From: Spirochaetaceae bacterium
GTDB lineage: Bacteria > Spirochaetota > Spirochaetia > B11-G9
NCBI GenBank assembly: GCA_030600745.1
Contig: JAUVLL010000043.1
Location: 1 to 13,689, forward strand
DNA length: 13,689 nt
Reading direction: 5' to 3'
Shown here: positions 4,889 to 13,639 of the stretch, piece by piece
How the letters are laid out: every line of letters starts with the position of its first letter
Numbering within the stretch: the first letter of the stretch is position 1
The notes under the pieces: generated by a model
What the model saw: the letters and a program-made list of their open reading frames with translations, nothing else
Database searches by the model: none
What the model was told of the DNA's origin: nothing
Position numbers and translations under genes: made by a program

Positions 4889-7828
4889 TCAAAATGTAAG
4901 GGCGAGGTGTTTTGGCAGATCCACAAATATTTGTAATTCGTAATCGGGTATTGGATAGATCATCTTTCTTTGATTAAGAGATGCCAGATTGATTGCTTCT
5001 GTGCGCTTCATAGTATCCTGATTTCTGGTAAGATCATCAAAATAACCGGTTGACCGGGTAAAACTGACCATTGCAGCTGTGAATTTGGAGGGGTCCCCTG
5101 TTCGTTCAAACAAACCGTACAGGGTTACACCCATATTGTTATAGGCTTTCATTAAATTTTCCACCATCGTCCTGTGGTCTTCTCTCTCATCAATTCTAAT
5201 ACTGTACTCTCTGCTTAATTTCTGTTCCAGAATATCAAGCAGATGATTATAGTAACCCTGAGCGGCAAAATAATCATTCCTCTGAAAAAGCGTATTTCCG
5301 GTTGCATACAGAAGATTACTGTTTACAGAATAAGATCCTGCAGCATTGTAAAAATCCAAAAGAGCCTCTCTAAAGTTCCTGCTCCTGTACCTTATATACC
5401 CCTTATTGTAATAGATTTCCGGAGAATAAAATCCTTCTCCTTCTGCTTTTTCATACTGATCAAGTGCAATATTCGGATTTTCGCTGATATAGTAGTAGAT
5501 GTGCCCAAGATCAGCATAGAGCCTGCCAAAGTCTTCTGCCGTACCCTTTATAATATTTCTTTCTCTTGATTTTGTTAATATATCAATTCCGGCCTGATAA
5601 ACCTCTTCTGCCTGGAGATATTCCTGCTTTATATAAAACCTTTCTCCCTGCCTGCGCAGAGTGTCAATATTTACTAATAAATTTCTTCTGCTTAAGGGCT
5701 GTTTATTATCAAGATTTATCAATGTTCTTTTTAAAGCTTTATCTTCTTCAGCACCCTCTCCTGTCATATTAAACAGTCTTGCAAGCTGATAATGGATCTC
5801 AGGAAGCCCGTCTTCCACTTCTTTTGCCCTGAATAACAGCTCCTGAACATCCGATATATCCTGCCGGTCTATCTGGTAACCGGCAAGTTCTGCATATGCA
5901 CCGGGATCTATCTCAAGTTCCGGATCGGCTTGAAATTTTTCCTTTAAAATATTAACCTCTTTTGCATTCCCGGTTCTTATAAAGTACTTCAGCATTCTGA
6001 AAAGAATTTTATTCTCCACACCATGGGTGCTCATAATTTTTGCATAGGCAAGCCTTGCATCTTCGTATCTTGTTTTATCTTCCCAGCCCCAGTCCAGATA
6101 AATATCCCCAAGGAGAAGCAGTGCATCGTAATCTCTTTTATATTTTTTACTTTCTTCAAGAAATACATTCAACAAGTCAGTAGAATGCTCATAATCTGCA
6201 AGCTTTTCAAATTCCATAGTGGCATAATCTATTGTTCCCTTTTTATCAAAGGGATAATTTTCAAGAAGTTTGTCATATTGCTCTCTGGCACAGGTCCATT
6301 GATCTGCCTCTATATATCCTTCTGCATAGCGGTAAAATTGTTTTTTTACTTTGTATTTATCAAAAGCCTGATCGAAAAAATCTGATGATGATTCATAATT
6401 AGCATTTTCCAGCTGTTTATAACCTCTGTTGTAAAGAATGTGAGCATGCACTGGTTTGTAGATAAAATTATAACTGACAAAACCTAAGGCAGCAATTATT
6501 ACAGTACTTATTGCAAATATCTTTAACAGGGGTAATACATTATGTATAAATGTATATTGAAAGGAACCCTTTTCCTCTTCAAAATCAAGTCCTGTTCTTT
6601 TTTCATAATTTGCAGGGATTTTTATTCTTTTACCGGTTATTTTACTGGTAATACCCGCAATTTCTTTCGGAGATTTACCTTCTGCAAGAGCATCAATTAA
6701 TTTCTTTAAAGGAGGTCCTGTTAAACCCTTTTCACCAATTTCCTCTTCGATAATTAACTTCAAATTCCGGGGAAGATTAAGGAGGGAAGCCTTTACTTTG
6801 TCAAAAGTATCCTCATCTATCCCGAACTCTTCCTCTTCGAGATCAGAGTCAACTTCCCCTTCAGTAATCTCAGGAACCAAATCATCAGATATTGATAAAT
6901 CTTCTTCCAGAACGCCAAAATCCTGTCCCAGATCTCCTAAATCAAACTCATCTATTCCCAGCTCTTTATCAAGACTTTCATCACTTATTTCAAATTCACC
7001 AGGATCCAGATCACCTGCATCAGAATCATCAAGAGATAGTTCTTCATCATCCCCTAAATTTATCTCATCTCCCGGTAATCCAAAATCATCAGAATTATCT
7101 ATATCATCAAAGCCGGAATCTTCACCGGAAAGATCAAAATCAAGATTCTCATCCATATCTTCGGGTTCAGCGATTGCTTCTTCCGGAGTAGAACCGGATT
7201 CTTCTGCTCCAAAGTCAAAATCATCTTCTGCGGACAGATTCAGCTCTTCGGCAAATCCAGGGTCATCTTCAGAGAGATCCAACTCCTCAACCCCTTCTTC
7301 CCCGAATACATCCTCCGGTTCTCCAGTTTCCGGCTCTCCCGCCTCAGGGCCTCCGGTCTCCAGCCCTGTTTCCCCTTCATCAAAACCAAGATCTTCATCC
7401 GAAAGCCCCAACTCTTCAGCAAATCCAAGATCCTCATTCTCTTCAGTAATTCCAGGTTCCAGATCATCAGAGAGTTGCTCCGGTTCTCCGGTTTCCTCTT
7501 CTCCCGTCTCCGTTATTACTATATCTTCCGGAGCATCAAATCCATCCATATCAAAAACCGGCTCATCATCATCCAGATTAAAATCAAAATTATCCAGATC
7601 AATATCTTCAGCTTCTTCCCCTGCTCCGGTTTCAGGTTCTTCAGTCTCCATTCCTTCTTCTTCTACATCTGCGAAATCATCAAACAGGGCATTCAGATCA
7701 TCCGAAAGACCGGCCTCAGGAGGACCTATATCAACAGGGATCTCACCTTTGGCGGCAAGGATTCCCGGTTCATCCCCAATAGAGAGCAGGTTTGATTTTA
7801 TTACATTCAGTTCATCAAGAGTCGGCAT
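4889..7828 (-). CDS. flcA: Periplasmic flagellar collar protein FlcA-like (TPR protein, 979 aa)
   Basis: This probably is the spirochaete collar protein FlcA (BB0326 in Borrelia), needed to build the collar around the periplasmic flagellar motor and to assemble the stators. The assignment rests on architecture. Residues about 40-340 are extremely acidic, low complexity and probably disordered. A folded helical segment follows (about 341-410), then one membrane helix (about 430-452, LPLLKIFAISTVIIAALGFV). A long helical-repeat region of TPR type (about 460-979) follows, with units such as residues 800-830 (YYNKGYIRYRSRNFREALLDF). There is no signal peptide, so the N-terminal part should be cytoplasmic and the repeats periplasmic. 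The acidic region contains a near-repeat: LGFAEELGLSDEDLGF (134-149) and PGFAEELNLSAEDDFDF (190-206). The ATG at 7828 has AGGA before it. A different membrane-anchored TPR protein remains possible. Confidence 0.75.
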   Translation of the reverse strand: MPTLDELNVIKSNLLSIGDEPGILAAKGEIPVDIGPPEAGLSDDLNALFDDFADVEEEGMETEEPETGAGEEAEDIDLDNFDFNLDDDEPVFDMDGFDAPEDIVITETGEEETGEPEQLSDDLEPGITEENEDLGFAEELGLSDEDLGFDEGETGLETGGPEAGEPETGEPEDVFGEEGVEELDLSEDDPGFAEELNLSAEDDFDFGAEESGSTPEEAIAEPEDMDENLDFDLSGEDSGFDDIDNSDDFGLPGDEINLGDDEELSLDDSDAGDLDPGEFEISDESLDKELGIDEFDLGDLGQDFGVLEEDLSISDDLVPEITEGEVDSDLEEEEFGIDEDTFDKVKASLLNLPRNLKLIIEEEIGEKGLTGPPLKKLIDALAEGKSPKEIAGITSKITGKRIKIPANYEKRTGLDFEEEKGSFQYTFIHNVLPLLKIFAISTVIIAALGFVSYNFIYKPVHAHILYNRGYKQLENANYESSSDFFDQAFDKYKVKKQFYRYAEGYIEADQWTCAREQYDKLLENYPFDKKGTIDYATMEFEKLADYEHSTDLLNVFLEESKKYKRDYDALLLLGDIYLDWGWEDKTRYEDARLAYAKIMSTHGVENKILFRMLKYFIRTGNAKEVNILKEKFQADPELEIDPGAYAELAGYQIDRQDISDVQELLFRAKEVEDGLPEIHYQLARLFNMTGEGAEEDKALKRTLINLDNKQPLSRRNLLVNIDTLRRQGERFYIKQEYLQAEEVYQAGIDILTKSRERNIIKGTAEDFGRLYADLGHIYYYISENPNIALDQYEKAEGEGFYSPEIYYNKGYIRYRSRNFREALLDFYNAAGSYSVNSNLLYATGNTLFQRNDYFAAQGYYNHLLDILEQKLSREYSIRIDEREDHRTMVENLMKAYNNMGVTLYGLFERTGDPSKFTAAMVSFTRSTGYFDDLTRNQDTMKRTEAINLASLNQRKMIYPIPDYELQIFVDLPKHLALTF

Positions 7829-7869
7829 AGTTATTCCTGTTCATAAATTTCGGATAATAAGAGAAATTT

Positions 7870-8643
7870 ATGAGAGTTTTTTATGGGTCTAAAGATCATC
7901 ATTATTTTACCGACCATATCTATAGTATGACAGATAAACCAATTAAGATTTTCATTGCAGTCTCCATTCTTTTAATATTGATCAGTATGACTGTTTTCGG
8001 GATGGAAGGGAACAGCTTAAGTATTCATATTGTAGTTTCCGAACTGACTGAAGCACACAGCCCCATGTTTATGGATAATCACATTCTATTCAGCTACTAT
8101 GAAGGGAAAAAGTATATTAGAAGAGTTGCTATTGCATTCGAATCTGATAACTACAGGCAAGTCTACCCCTTTATGAAAAATGAATATAACGTATTCTTCT
8201 TTATAGCAGAAATACCGGAAAAAACGGACAGCCTTAACTACAGACTGATTGTAGACGGGGTCTGGACACATGACCCGGCAAACGAAAACAGTTTTCTAAG
8301 TTCTGAACAACTTAGAGTCTCAAATCTTGATATCCCGAAAAGGTTTAATGAATATTTTACTACACCTCTAATTAATGATGATGGTAATGTCCGGTTTATT
8401 TATAAGGATAAGGGAAATAAACACATCTACCTTAGTGGGAATTTCAACAACTGGGATCCATTTATGTTAAGAATGACAGAAGATATAAAGGCTCCGGGAA
8501 CATATACAATTTCTCTACGAATGTCACCCGGCACACATTATTATACTTTTATATCTGATGGTGTTACAATTCAGGATCCCAACAATCCCAGAAAAGCCAT
8601 AGACAAAAGAGGAAATGCTGTTTCTTTTATTGAAATAAATTAA
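7870..8643 (+). CDS. Exported protein with two glycogen-binding-like (CBM48/E-set) domains
   Basis: The 257-residue protein has two immunoglobulin-like beta domains of the kind seen in AMPK beta and at the N-terminus of isoamylases. Domain one spans about 72-139 and ends YRLIVDGVWTHDPANE. Domain two spans about 174-240, with IYLSGNFNNWDPFMLRM and GTHYYTFISDGVTIQDPNNP, a good match to the glycogen-binding pattern. No catalytic glycosidase domain is present. A hydrophobic stretch (about 26-43) ending VFG-ME looks like a signal peptide or anchor. The ATG at 7870 has only a weak AGAGAA before it; the ATG at 7927 (residue 20) would give a textbook signal peptide but has no ribosome binding site, so the start is unsure. 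It diverges from flcA with 41 bp between starts (98 with the later start). A structural or scaffold role in the envelope is as likely as sugar binding. Confidence 0.75.
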   Translation: MRVFYGSKDHHYFTDHIYSMTDKPIKIFIAVSILLILISMTVFGMEGNSLSIHIVVSELTEAHSPMFMDNHILFSYYEGKKYIRRVAIAFESDNYRQVYPFMKNEYNVFFFIAEIPEKTDSLNYRLIVDGVWTHDPANENSFLSSEQLRVSNLDIPKRFNEYFTTPLINDDGNVRFIYKDKGNKHIYLSGNFNNWDPFMLRMTEDIKAPGTYTISLRMSPGTHYYTFISDGVTIQDPNNPRKAIDKRGNAVSFIEIN

Positions 8644-8845
8644 CACCTCATAATAATAATCATTATTAGCAAATAATGTGACATCAATTACAAATAATAA
8701 ATATTCATAACATATTATAGATTTTTTCTGAAATATATTTGGAAAAGCCAATGCTACACCAAATAAATTTCACACTAAATGAAAAGTTTTTCTTGCGAAA
8801 TTCAAAAAAACAGGTTAGTCTCTTATCCAACCAAAGGAGTTATAT
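8644..8845. promoter_or_regulatory. AT-rich intergenic region expected to hold the livJ promoter
   Basis: This gap of 202 bp is strongly AT-rich. Just after the upstream gene lies a perfect A/T-only inverted repeat (8651-8657 with 8662-8668); it lacks GC pairs and is doubtful as a terminator. Possible promoter boxes such as TTGCGA (8793-8798) with a poor -10 sixteen bases later are too weak to choose between. The ribosome binding site AAAGGAG just before the livJ ATG is clear. I see no riboswitch-like folding. Confidence 0.4.
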
Positions 8846-10021
8846 ATGAAAAACAAATTTACTTTTCTCGTGATCATTGTACTTGTTTTTGCAATGGTTC
8901 CCCTTTTTGCAAATGGCGATAAGGAAAATGTTATCAAAATTGGATTTAATATCCCCATGACAGGTGATATTCCAAAAGTTGGCGAAGCATCTAAATTTTC
9001 TGCAGAGATGATGAAAGAAGATATCAATTCCGCAGGCGGCCTGGAAATAGGCGGCGAAAAATATATGCTTGAGTTCATCTATCAGGATAATGAGTCCAAG
9101 GCTGAATCAGCAGTAGCTGTAGCATTAAAACTTATTGAACAGAACAAGGTTATCGGTATTATCGGTCCTAACTCTTCAAAACAGGCAATTCCCGGTGGAG
9201 AAGTTGCAGATGACAACAGAACACCTATGGTATCTCCATGGTCCACAAACCCTGCAACTACTTTAGACAGACCATACGTTTTTCGAGTTGCATTTTTAGA
9301 TCCATTCCAGGGTCCCGTAGCAGCTAACTTTGCAACTCAGCAGTTTAGTGCAAAAACAGCAGCGGTTATGTACAACCTTGACAATGACTATTCAAAAGGT
9401 CTTGCTGAATATTTCACAGCTTCCTTTGAAAAACTGCATGGAAAAGGTTCTGTAGTTAAATATGAAAGCTTTGGTCAGAAAGACCAGGACTTTTCTGTAC
9501 AGCTTACAAAGATTATTGCTGCAAAACCGGACTTTGTGTTCCTCCCTATCTACTACAATAAAGTAGCACTGGTTCTTCCACAGGCAAGCGATCTCGGTTG
9601 GGAAGGAAGCGTACTTGGTTCCGATTCCTGGGGTTCTGCTGAACTTGTTACCCTGGCAGGAGATTCTGTAAAGGGTCATTACTTTATTACACACTATGCG
9701 GCAGCTGGTGCTAAAGGCTCCACAAAGGTGTTTATCGACAGATATAATGCTGCTTATGGATATATACCGGACGATGTCGGCGCTCTGACATGGGATGCTC
9801 TTGGTGTAATGATTGAAGGTCTTAGGGGTATGAAAGAAATTACAGGTGATATTGCTGCTGATAGAACAGCTCTCAGAGACTCAATTAAAAATATTAAATC
9901 TTTTGCAGGTGTTACAGGAACGATGAAGTTCGATAAAGAAGGTGATCCCATTAAAGAGGCTGTTGTTGTAAAAGTTAGTGATTCCGGTGAATTTGTCTTT
10001 GAGAAGGCTGTTGCTCCGTAA
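8846..10021 (+). CDS. livJ: Branched-chain amino acid/amide ABC transporter substrate-binding protein
   Basis: This is the periplasmic receptor that catches the substrate and hands it to the LivHM channel. The signal peptide is clear: MKNK, a hydrophobic core FTFLVIIVLVFAMVPL, and a likely cleavage after A22 (LFA-NG). There is no lipobox cysteine, so it should be a free periplasmic protein. The mature part is a type I periplasmic-binding fold (Peripla_BP_6): KIGFNIPMTGDIPKVGEASKF near the start, a GGLEIGGEKYMLEFIYQDNES segment, GIIGPNSSKQAIPGGEVADD, and a C-terminal part containing YIPDDVGALTWDALGVM. The 391-residue length is normal for the family. The ATG has an excellent AAAGGAG site. It is the first gene of a livJHMGF cluster. 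Leucine/isoleucine/valine is the most likely substrate; family members also take amides, urea or aromatic compounds, which sequence alone cannot separate. Confidence 0.93.
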   Translation: MKNKFTFLVIIVLVFAMVPLFANGDKENVIKIGFNIPMTGDIPKVGEASKFSAEMMKEDINSAGGLEIGGEKYMLEFIYQDNESKAESAVAVALKLIEQNKVIGIIGPNSSKQAIPGGEVADDNRTPMVSPWSTNPATTLDRPYVFRVAFLDPFQGPVAANFATQQFSAKTAAVMYNLDNDYSKGLAEYFTASFEKLHGKGSVVKYESFGQKDQDFSVQLTKIIAAKPDFVFLPIYYNKVALVLPQASDLGWEGSVLGSDSWGSAELVTLAGDSVKGHYFITHYAAAGAKGSTKVFIDRYNAAYGYIPDDVGALTWDALGVMIEGLRGMKEITGDIAADRTALRDSIKNIKSFAGVTGTMKFDKEGDPIKEAVVVKVSDSGEFVFEKAVAP

Positions 10022-10052
10022 TTATTAATTAAATACAAAGTATCTTTTTAAC

Positions 10053-10084
10053 AATCGGTCTCGTATTTCGGGACCGATTTATTT
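10053..10084 (+). terminator. Intrinsic terminator/attenuator between livJ and livH
   Basis: Arms 10053-10063 (aatcggtctcg) and 10069-10079 (cgggaccgatt) pair over 11 bp with one G-U pair around tattt, and a T-rich tail follows (tttattttc). In this position it would end many transcripts after livJ and protect the livJ 3' end, giving more binding protein than membrane components. Confidence 0.85.
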
Positions 10085-10113
10085 TCAATTGTAATTATTA
10101 AGGAGCTGAAACA

Positions 10114-11034
10114 GTGTTAACAACGTTGTTGCAAAATATTATCAATGCTCTGCAGTGGGGAAGTTTTTACTCCATGATAGCCCTGGGTTACTGCCTTGTA
10201 TATGGAGTACTTAGGCTTATAAACTTTGCTCATGGTGATATTTTTATGGTAGCCGCTTATATCGGCTTTGTTTTTGTTGGATTTTTATTGAAATTTATAT
10301 CAGGTTCAGGAATGTCCGGATGGCTTGTTTTAGCTATTACACTTCCGGTTACAATGTTTTTTACATCCCTTCTGGGTGTCTTTATTGAGAGAGTTGCATA
10401 CAGGCCGTTACGTGAAAAAGGAGCTCACAGACTGTATGTAGTAATTACTGCACTGATGGTAGGTCTGGTCCTTGAAAATGGCAATCTGGCAATTTTTGGT
10501 GCCAGTTCACGTAAATTCCCGGAGATTATTGATAAAGTGGTATATACTTTTGGCGGATTACATATAACAAATTTAAAAATACTTGTTATTGTTGCTGCTG
10601 TCGTTACTTTTATTTTCCTCCAGACTGTTGTAAATCGTTCCAAAATTGGAATGGCAATGAGAGCGATCTCCTACGATAAGTTTGGAATACCCCTTATGGG
10701 AATACCGGTAAACAAGGTAGTTGTATTTACTTTTATTATCGGATCCTCTCTTGCTGCAATTGCAGGTATTCTGTTCGGAATGTCCTACCCTGTATTGGAC
10801 CCTTATATGGGTATGATTATCGGTTGGAAAGCGTTCATAGCTGCGGTTGTCGGAGGTATCGGAGACATTAAAGGAGCTTTCCTTGGTGGTTTTATGCTGG
10901 GATTTATAGAAATACTTATTGTATCTTTTTTCTCATCAAATCTGAAAGACCTTATTGCTTTTTCAATACTGCTCATCATCCTTGTTATTAAGCCTACCGG
11001 TTTTTTTGGTGTGGCTAAAAGTACAAAAATATAG
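10114..11034 (+). CDS. livH: Branched-chain amino acid ABC transporter permease LivH
   Basis: One of the two inner-membrane subunits of the channel, pairing with LivM. The protein (306 aa) is almost entirely hydrophobic, with about eight membrane helices. It carries the family motif LRLINFAHGD (33-42), the cytoplasmic ATPase-contact loop SKIGMAMRAISYDKFGIPLMGI (176-197) and the C-terminal VVGGIGDIKGAFLGG (245-259). It starts with GTG at 10114; AAGGAGC seven bases upstream supports that choice. It follows the stem-loop after livJ and precedes livM by 9 bp. Confidence 0.94.
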   Translation: MLTTLLQNIINALQWGSFYSMIALGYCLVYGVLRLINFAHGDIFMVAAYIGFVFVGFLLKFISGSGMSGWLVLAITLPVTMFFTSLLGVFIERVAYRPLREKGAHRLYVVITALMVGLVLENGNLAIFGASSRKFPEIIDKVVYTFGGLHITNLKILVIVAAVVTFIFLQTVVNRSKIGMAMRAISYDKFGIPLMGIPVNKVVVFTFIIGSSLAAIAGILFGMSYPVLDPYMGMIIGWKAFIAAVVGGIGDIKGAFLGGFMLGFIEILIVSFFSSNLKDLIAFSILLIILVIKPTGFFGVAKSTKI

Positions 11035-11043
11035 GAGTACTTA

Positions 11044-12066
11044 ATGGGAAAGTATCAACAAAAAACTATTATAATCGGTGGTGGAATATTATTTGCCCTG
11101 CTGCTGATTATGGCACAATTTAAAATGATAGATTTATATGTTCAATCGGTAATTATGTTTATCGGAGTGAATATAATATTTGCCACAAGTCTATCTATTG
11201 TAAACGGATATATGGGAGAGTTTTCATGCGGTCATGCAGGGTTCATGGCAGTAGGTGCATATGTATCATCTCTAATGAGTGTTATGCTTTTTACACCTGA
11301 TAAAGCTACTGGATTATCCGTACTTCCTCCATCGATGTCCATCTACCTCTTCCCTGTAATTATTATTATTGGCGGAGTGGTAGCAGGGATTGCAGGACTT
11401 CTGGTCGCTATACCTTCATTCAAGACCAGAGATGATTACCTTGCTATTATTACTATTGCTGTCAATTTTATTATTGTAACAGCACTTAATAATATGGAAG
11501 TAGTAGGAGGATCCAGGGGCTACATGGGAATGAAGAAAGTTATTTATGGTATGGAAGGAATAATAAAATTCCCCTATATGCTTTTCTGGGTAATTACTTT
11601 TACTATTTTTGCTATCTTTCTAATCCGCAGGTTTATTACTTCCACATATGGAAAAGGAATAATTGCCATTAAACAGGATGAAGTAGCTGCAGAGATAATG
11701 AGTGTAGATACCAACCACATGAAACTGGTTGCCTTCATGTTCTCGTCCGGTCTTGCCGGAATATCAGGCGGTCTGTTTGCACACGTAATTGGATATGTAA
11801 ATCCCGGTTCCTTTTCGATACTGAAATCGACAGAGGGTCTGGTAATGGTTTATCTTGGCGGTATGGGGTCCTTAAGCGGATCGGTAATTTCGGCCATACT
11901 ATTTACTATTCTTCTTGAAATCTTAAGACCACTTCAGATTCTTAAATGGGTTATTATTCCACTGATGCTGATTCTCGTAATGCAGTTCAGACCGGAAGGA
12001 TTAATGGGCGACAAAGAACTTTCGGATTTTTTCCCTAAGCTCAAGAAATATTTTAAGTTTAAATAA
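11044..12066 (+). CDS. livM: Branched-chain amino acid ABC transporter permease LivM
   Basis: The second membrane subunit, partner of LivH. The 340 residues contain several membrane helices and the LivM signature GYMGEFSCGHAGFMAVGAY (55-73). The coupling loop lies near residues 200-225 (YGKGIIAIKQDEVAAEIMSVD), and YLGGMGSLSGSVISA follows in the C-terminal half. The charged tail (residues 330-340, FFPKLKKYFKFK) is likely cytoplasmic. The ATG has TAGGAG upstream. The gap to livG is 9 bp, consistent with one transcript. Confidence 0.94.
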   Translation: MGKYQQKTIIIGGGILFALLLIMAQFKMIDLYVQSVIMFIGVNIIFATSLSIVNGYMGEFSCGHAGFMAVGAYVSSLMSVMLFTPDKATGLSVLPPSMSIYLFPVIIIIGGVVAGIAGLLVAIPSFKTRDDYLAIITIAVNFIIVTALNNMEVVGGSRGYMGMKKVIYGMEGIIKFPYMLFWVITFTIFAIFLIRRFITSTYGKGIIAIKQDEVAAEIMSVDTNHMKLVAFMFSSGLAGISGGLFAHVIGYVNPGSFSILKSTEGLVMVYLGGMGSLSGSVISAILFTILLEILRPLQILKWVIIPLMLILVMQFRPEGLMGDKELSDFFPKLKKYFKFK

Positions 12067-12075
12067 GGAGCTGCT

Positions 12076-12852
12076 ATGAGTCTCTTAAAAATAACAGATC
12101 TTACCCAGAGGTTTGGCGGTTTAACTGCAGTTTCCGATCTTCAGGTTGACCTTGAAGAGGGGGGGCTGTATGGGCTTATTGGTCCAAACGGAGCGGGAAA
12201 GACGACAATATTTAATATGGTCAGTGGTTTTTATACCCCCACAGAAGGAACCATTGATTTTGATGGTACTGTTATTAATGGTAAAAAACCACACAGTGTA
12301 ACTGCCCTGGGAATAGGTCGTACATTTCAGAATATTCGTCTTTGGCACGATATGACTGTTTTGGATAATATCCGTTTATCTCAGCATTATCATCTTGGAT
12401 ATTCAGTTTTTGAACCTTTTATCAGAACTAAGAATTATTACTCTAATGAAAAGCGAATAGAAGATAAGTCTATGGAGCTTCTTGGTGTTTTTAATCTTCA
12501 GGATATTGCACAGGAATTTCCCAAAAATCTTCCCTATGGTATTCAAAGGCGGGTAGAAATTGCAAGAGCATTGGCAGCAAACCCAAAACTGCTGCTGCTT
12601 GATGAACCTGCTGCAGGGTTGAGCAGTGCTGATGTTGTAGACCTTATAGATCATATTAGATGGATACATGATAATTTTGATATTACTATATGGATGATCG
12701 AACATCAGATGGAAGTAATAATGAACCTCTGTAAGTATATAAAAGTAATTGACTTTGGGAAAACCATTGCTGAGGGAACTCCTGATGAAATTCAAAAGAA
12801 TCCGCAGGTTATAAAAGCATACCTTGGTGATGAGGAGGAGATGTATGCTTGA
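12076..12852 (+). CDS. livG: Branched-chain amino acid ABC transporter ATP-binding protein LivG
   Basis: One of two ATPases that power the transporter on the cytoplasmic side. Motifs: Walker A GPNGAGKT (36-43), Q-loop glutamine Q85 in GRTFQNIRLW, signature region NLPYGIQRRVEIARAL (151-166), Walker B LLLLDEP (172-178) with catalytic E177, and the switch histidine H210 in WMIEHQME. The signature YGIQ in place of LSGGQ is the usual LivG-type variant. The C-terminal IAEGTPDEIQKNPQVIKAYLGD is typical of the family. The 258-residue length is normal. The start has AAGGAG before it. Its end overlaps livF. Confidence 0.94.
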   Translation: MSLLKITDLTQRFGGLTAVSDLQVDLEEGGLYGLIGPNGAGKTTIFNMVSGFYTPTEGTIDFDGTVINGKKPHSVTALGIGRTFQNIRLWHDMTVLDNIRLSQHYHLGYSVFEPFIRTKNYYSNEKRIEDKSMELLGVFNLQDIAQEFPKNLPYGIQRRVEIARALAANPKLLLLDEPAAGLSSADVVDLIDHIRWIHDNFDITIWMIEHQMEVIMNLCKYIKVIDFGKTIAEGTPDEIQKNPQVIKAYLGDEEEMYA

Positions 12853-13567
12853 GGTTAAAGATTTAAAAGTAAAATACGGTAACATAGAAGCCCTTCACGG
12901 CATTAGTATTACGGTCAACAAGGGGGAAATTGTTACTCTGATTGGATCCAATGGTGCAGGTAAAACTACCACCCTTCTTAGTCTTGCAAGACTCCCAAAA
13001 CCTGAAGCTCCCACAGTTGTTTCAGGGGATATAATCTATAACGGGGAGAGTATTCTTAAAACACCTCCTCACGAAATTGTAAGTAAAAAAAGAATTGCAC
13101 TTGTTCCTGAAGGCAGGCATATATTTGGTAATCTGACTGTTAACGAAAACCTGGAGATTGCAACCTATGCCATGGATAAGGATGCTGATGTGAAAGCAGG
13201 TTACGATCAGGTTTATACACTGTTCCCGCGTTTGTATGAACGGCGCAAACAGAGAAGTGAATCCTTAAGTGGTGGAGAACAGCAGATGCTTGCTGTAGGC
13301 AGGGCTTTAATGTCCGGAGCTGATTTTATAATGCTGGATGAGCCCTCAATGGGGCTTGCTCCTGTTCTCGTACAGGATATGTTTAAGGCCATGAAGGTTA
13401 TGAACGAATCGGGGATGACCATCCTTCTAATTGAGCAGAATGCAAGAATAGCATTACAGTTTGCTCATAGAGGATATGTAATCAATACAGGAGAAATTGT
13501 AGCCACCGGCACTGGTGCCGAACTTATGGAAGATCCTGAGGTTAAGAAAGCATATCTTGGGGGATAG
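12845..13567 (+). CDS. livF: Branched-chain amino acid ABC transporter ATP-binding protein LivF
   Basis: The second ATPase, pairing with LivG. I place the start at the ATG at 12845 (MLEVKDLKVKYG, 240 aa): it follows GAGGAGGAG closely, begins at the usual family position and overlaps the livG end by 8 bp. An in-frame TTG at 12824 would add an unlikely MVMRRRC leader. Motifs counted from 12845: Walker A GSNGAGKT (34-41), signature LSGGEQQ (141-147), Walker B FIMLDEP (161-167) with E166, and Q198 in LLIEQNA, where LivF proteins normally carry glutamine instead of the switch histidine. The ending VKKAYLGG is standard. It is the last gene of the operon, with a terminator 32 bp further on. Confidence 0.94.
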   Translation: MLEVKDLKVKYGNIEALHGISITVNKGEIVTLIGSNGAGKTTTLLSLARLPKPEAPTVVSGDIIYNGESILKTPPHEIVSKKRIALVPEGRHIFGNLTVNENLEIATYAMDKDADVKAGYDQVYTLFPRLYERRKQRSESLSGGEQQMLAVGRALMSGADFIMLDEPSMGLAPVLVQDMFKAMKVMNESGMTILLIEQNARIALQFAHRGYVINTGEIVATGTGAELMEDPEVKKAYLGG

Positions 13568-13598
13568 CTGAAATAACAGTAAATATGTTTATATTAAT

Positions 13599-13629
13599 AA
13601 CCGGGGGTCCTGTTGGATCTCCGGTTTTT
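13599..13629 (+). terminator. Intrinsic terminator of the liv operon
   Basis: Arms 13599-13610 and 13615-13626 form a 12-bp stem with two G-U pairs and the loop tgtt, ending in a run of five T's (13625-13629). It begins 32 bp after the livF stop, between convergent reading frames. Confidence 0.85.
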
Positions 13630-13639
13630 GACAGTTGAA

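Noticed and set aside
6798..7892. Long plus-strand reading frame (364 codons, very Ser/Pro-rich) opposite flcA
   Set aside because: It is the antisense image of the acidic Glu/Asp region of FlcA, whose codon use leaves the opposite frame free of stops. It has no ribosome binding site or domain, and it runs into the divergent gene.
8651..8668. Terminator after the CBM48-like gene
   Set aside because: The inverted repeat contains only A/T pairs and no clear T-run follows; it could be an operator or chance.
12824..12844. N-terminal extension of LivF from a TTG at 12824
   Set aside because: The GAGGAGGAG site serves the ATG at 12845, where LivF proteins normally begin.
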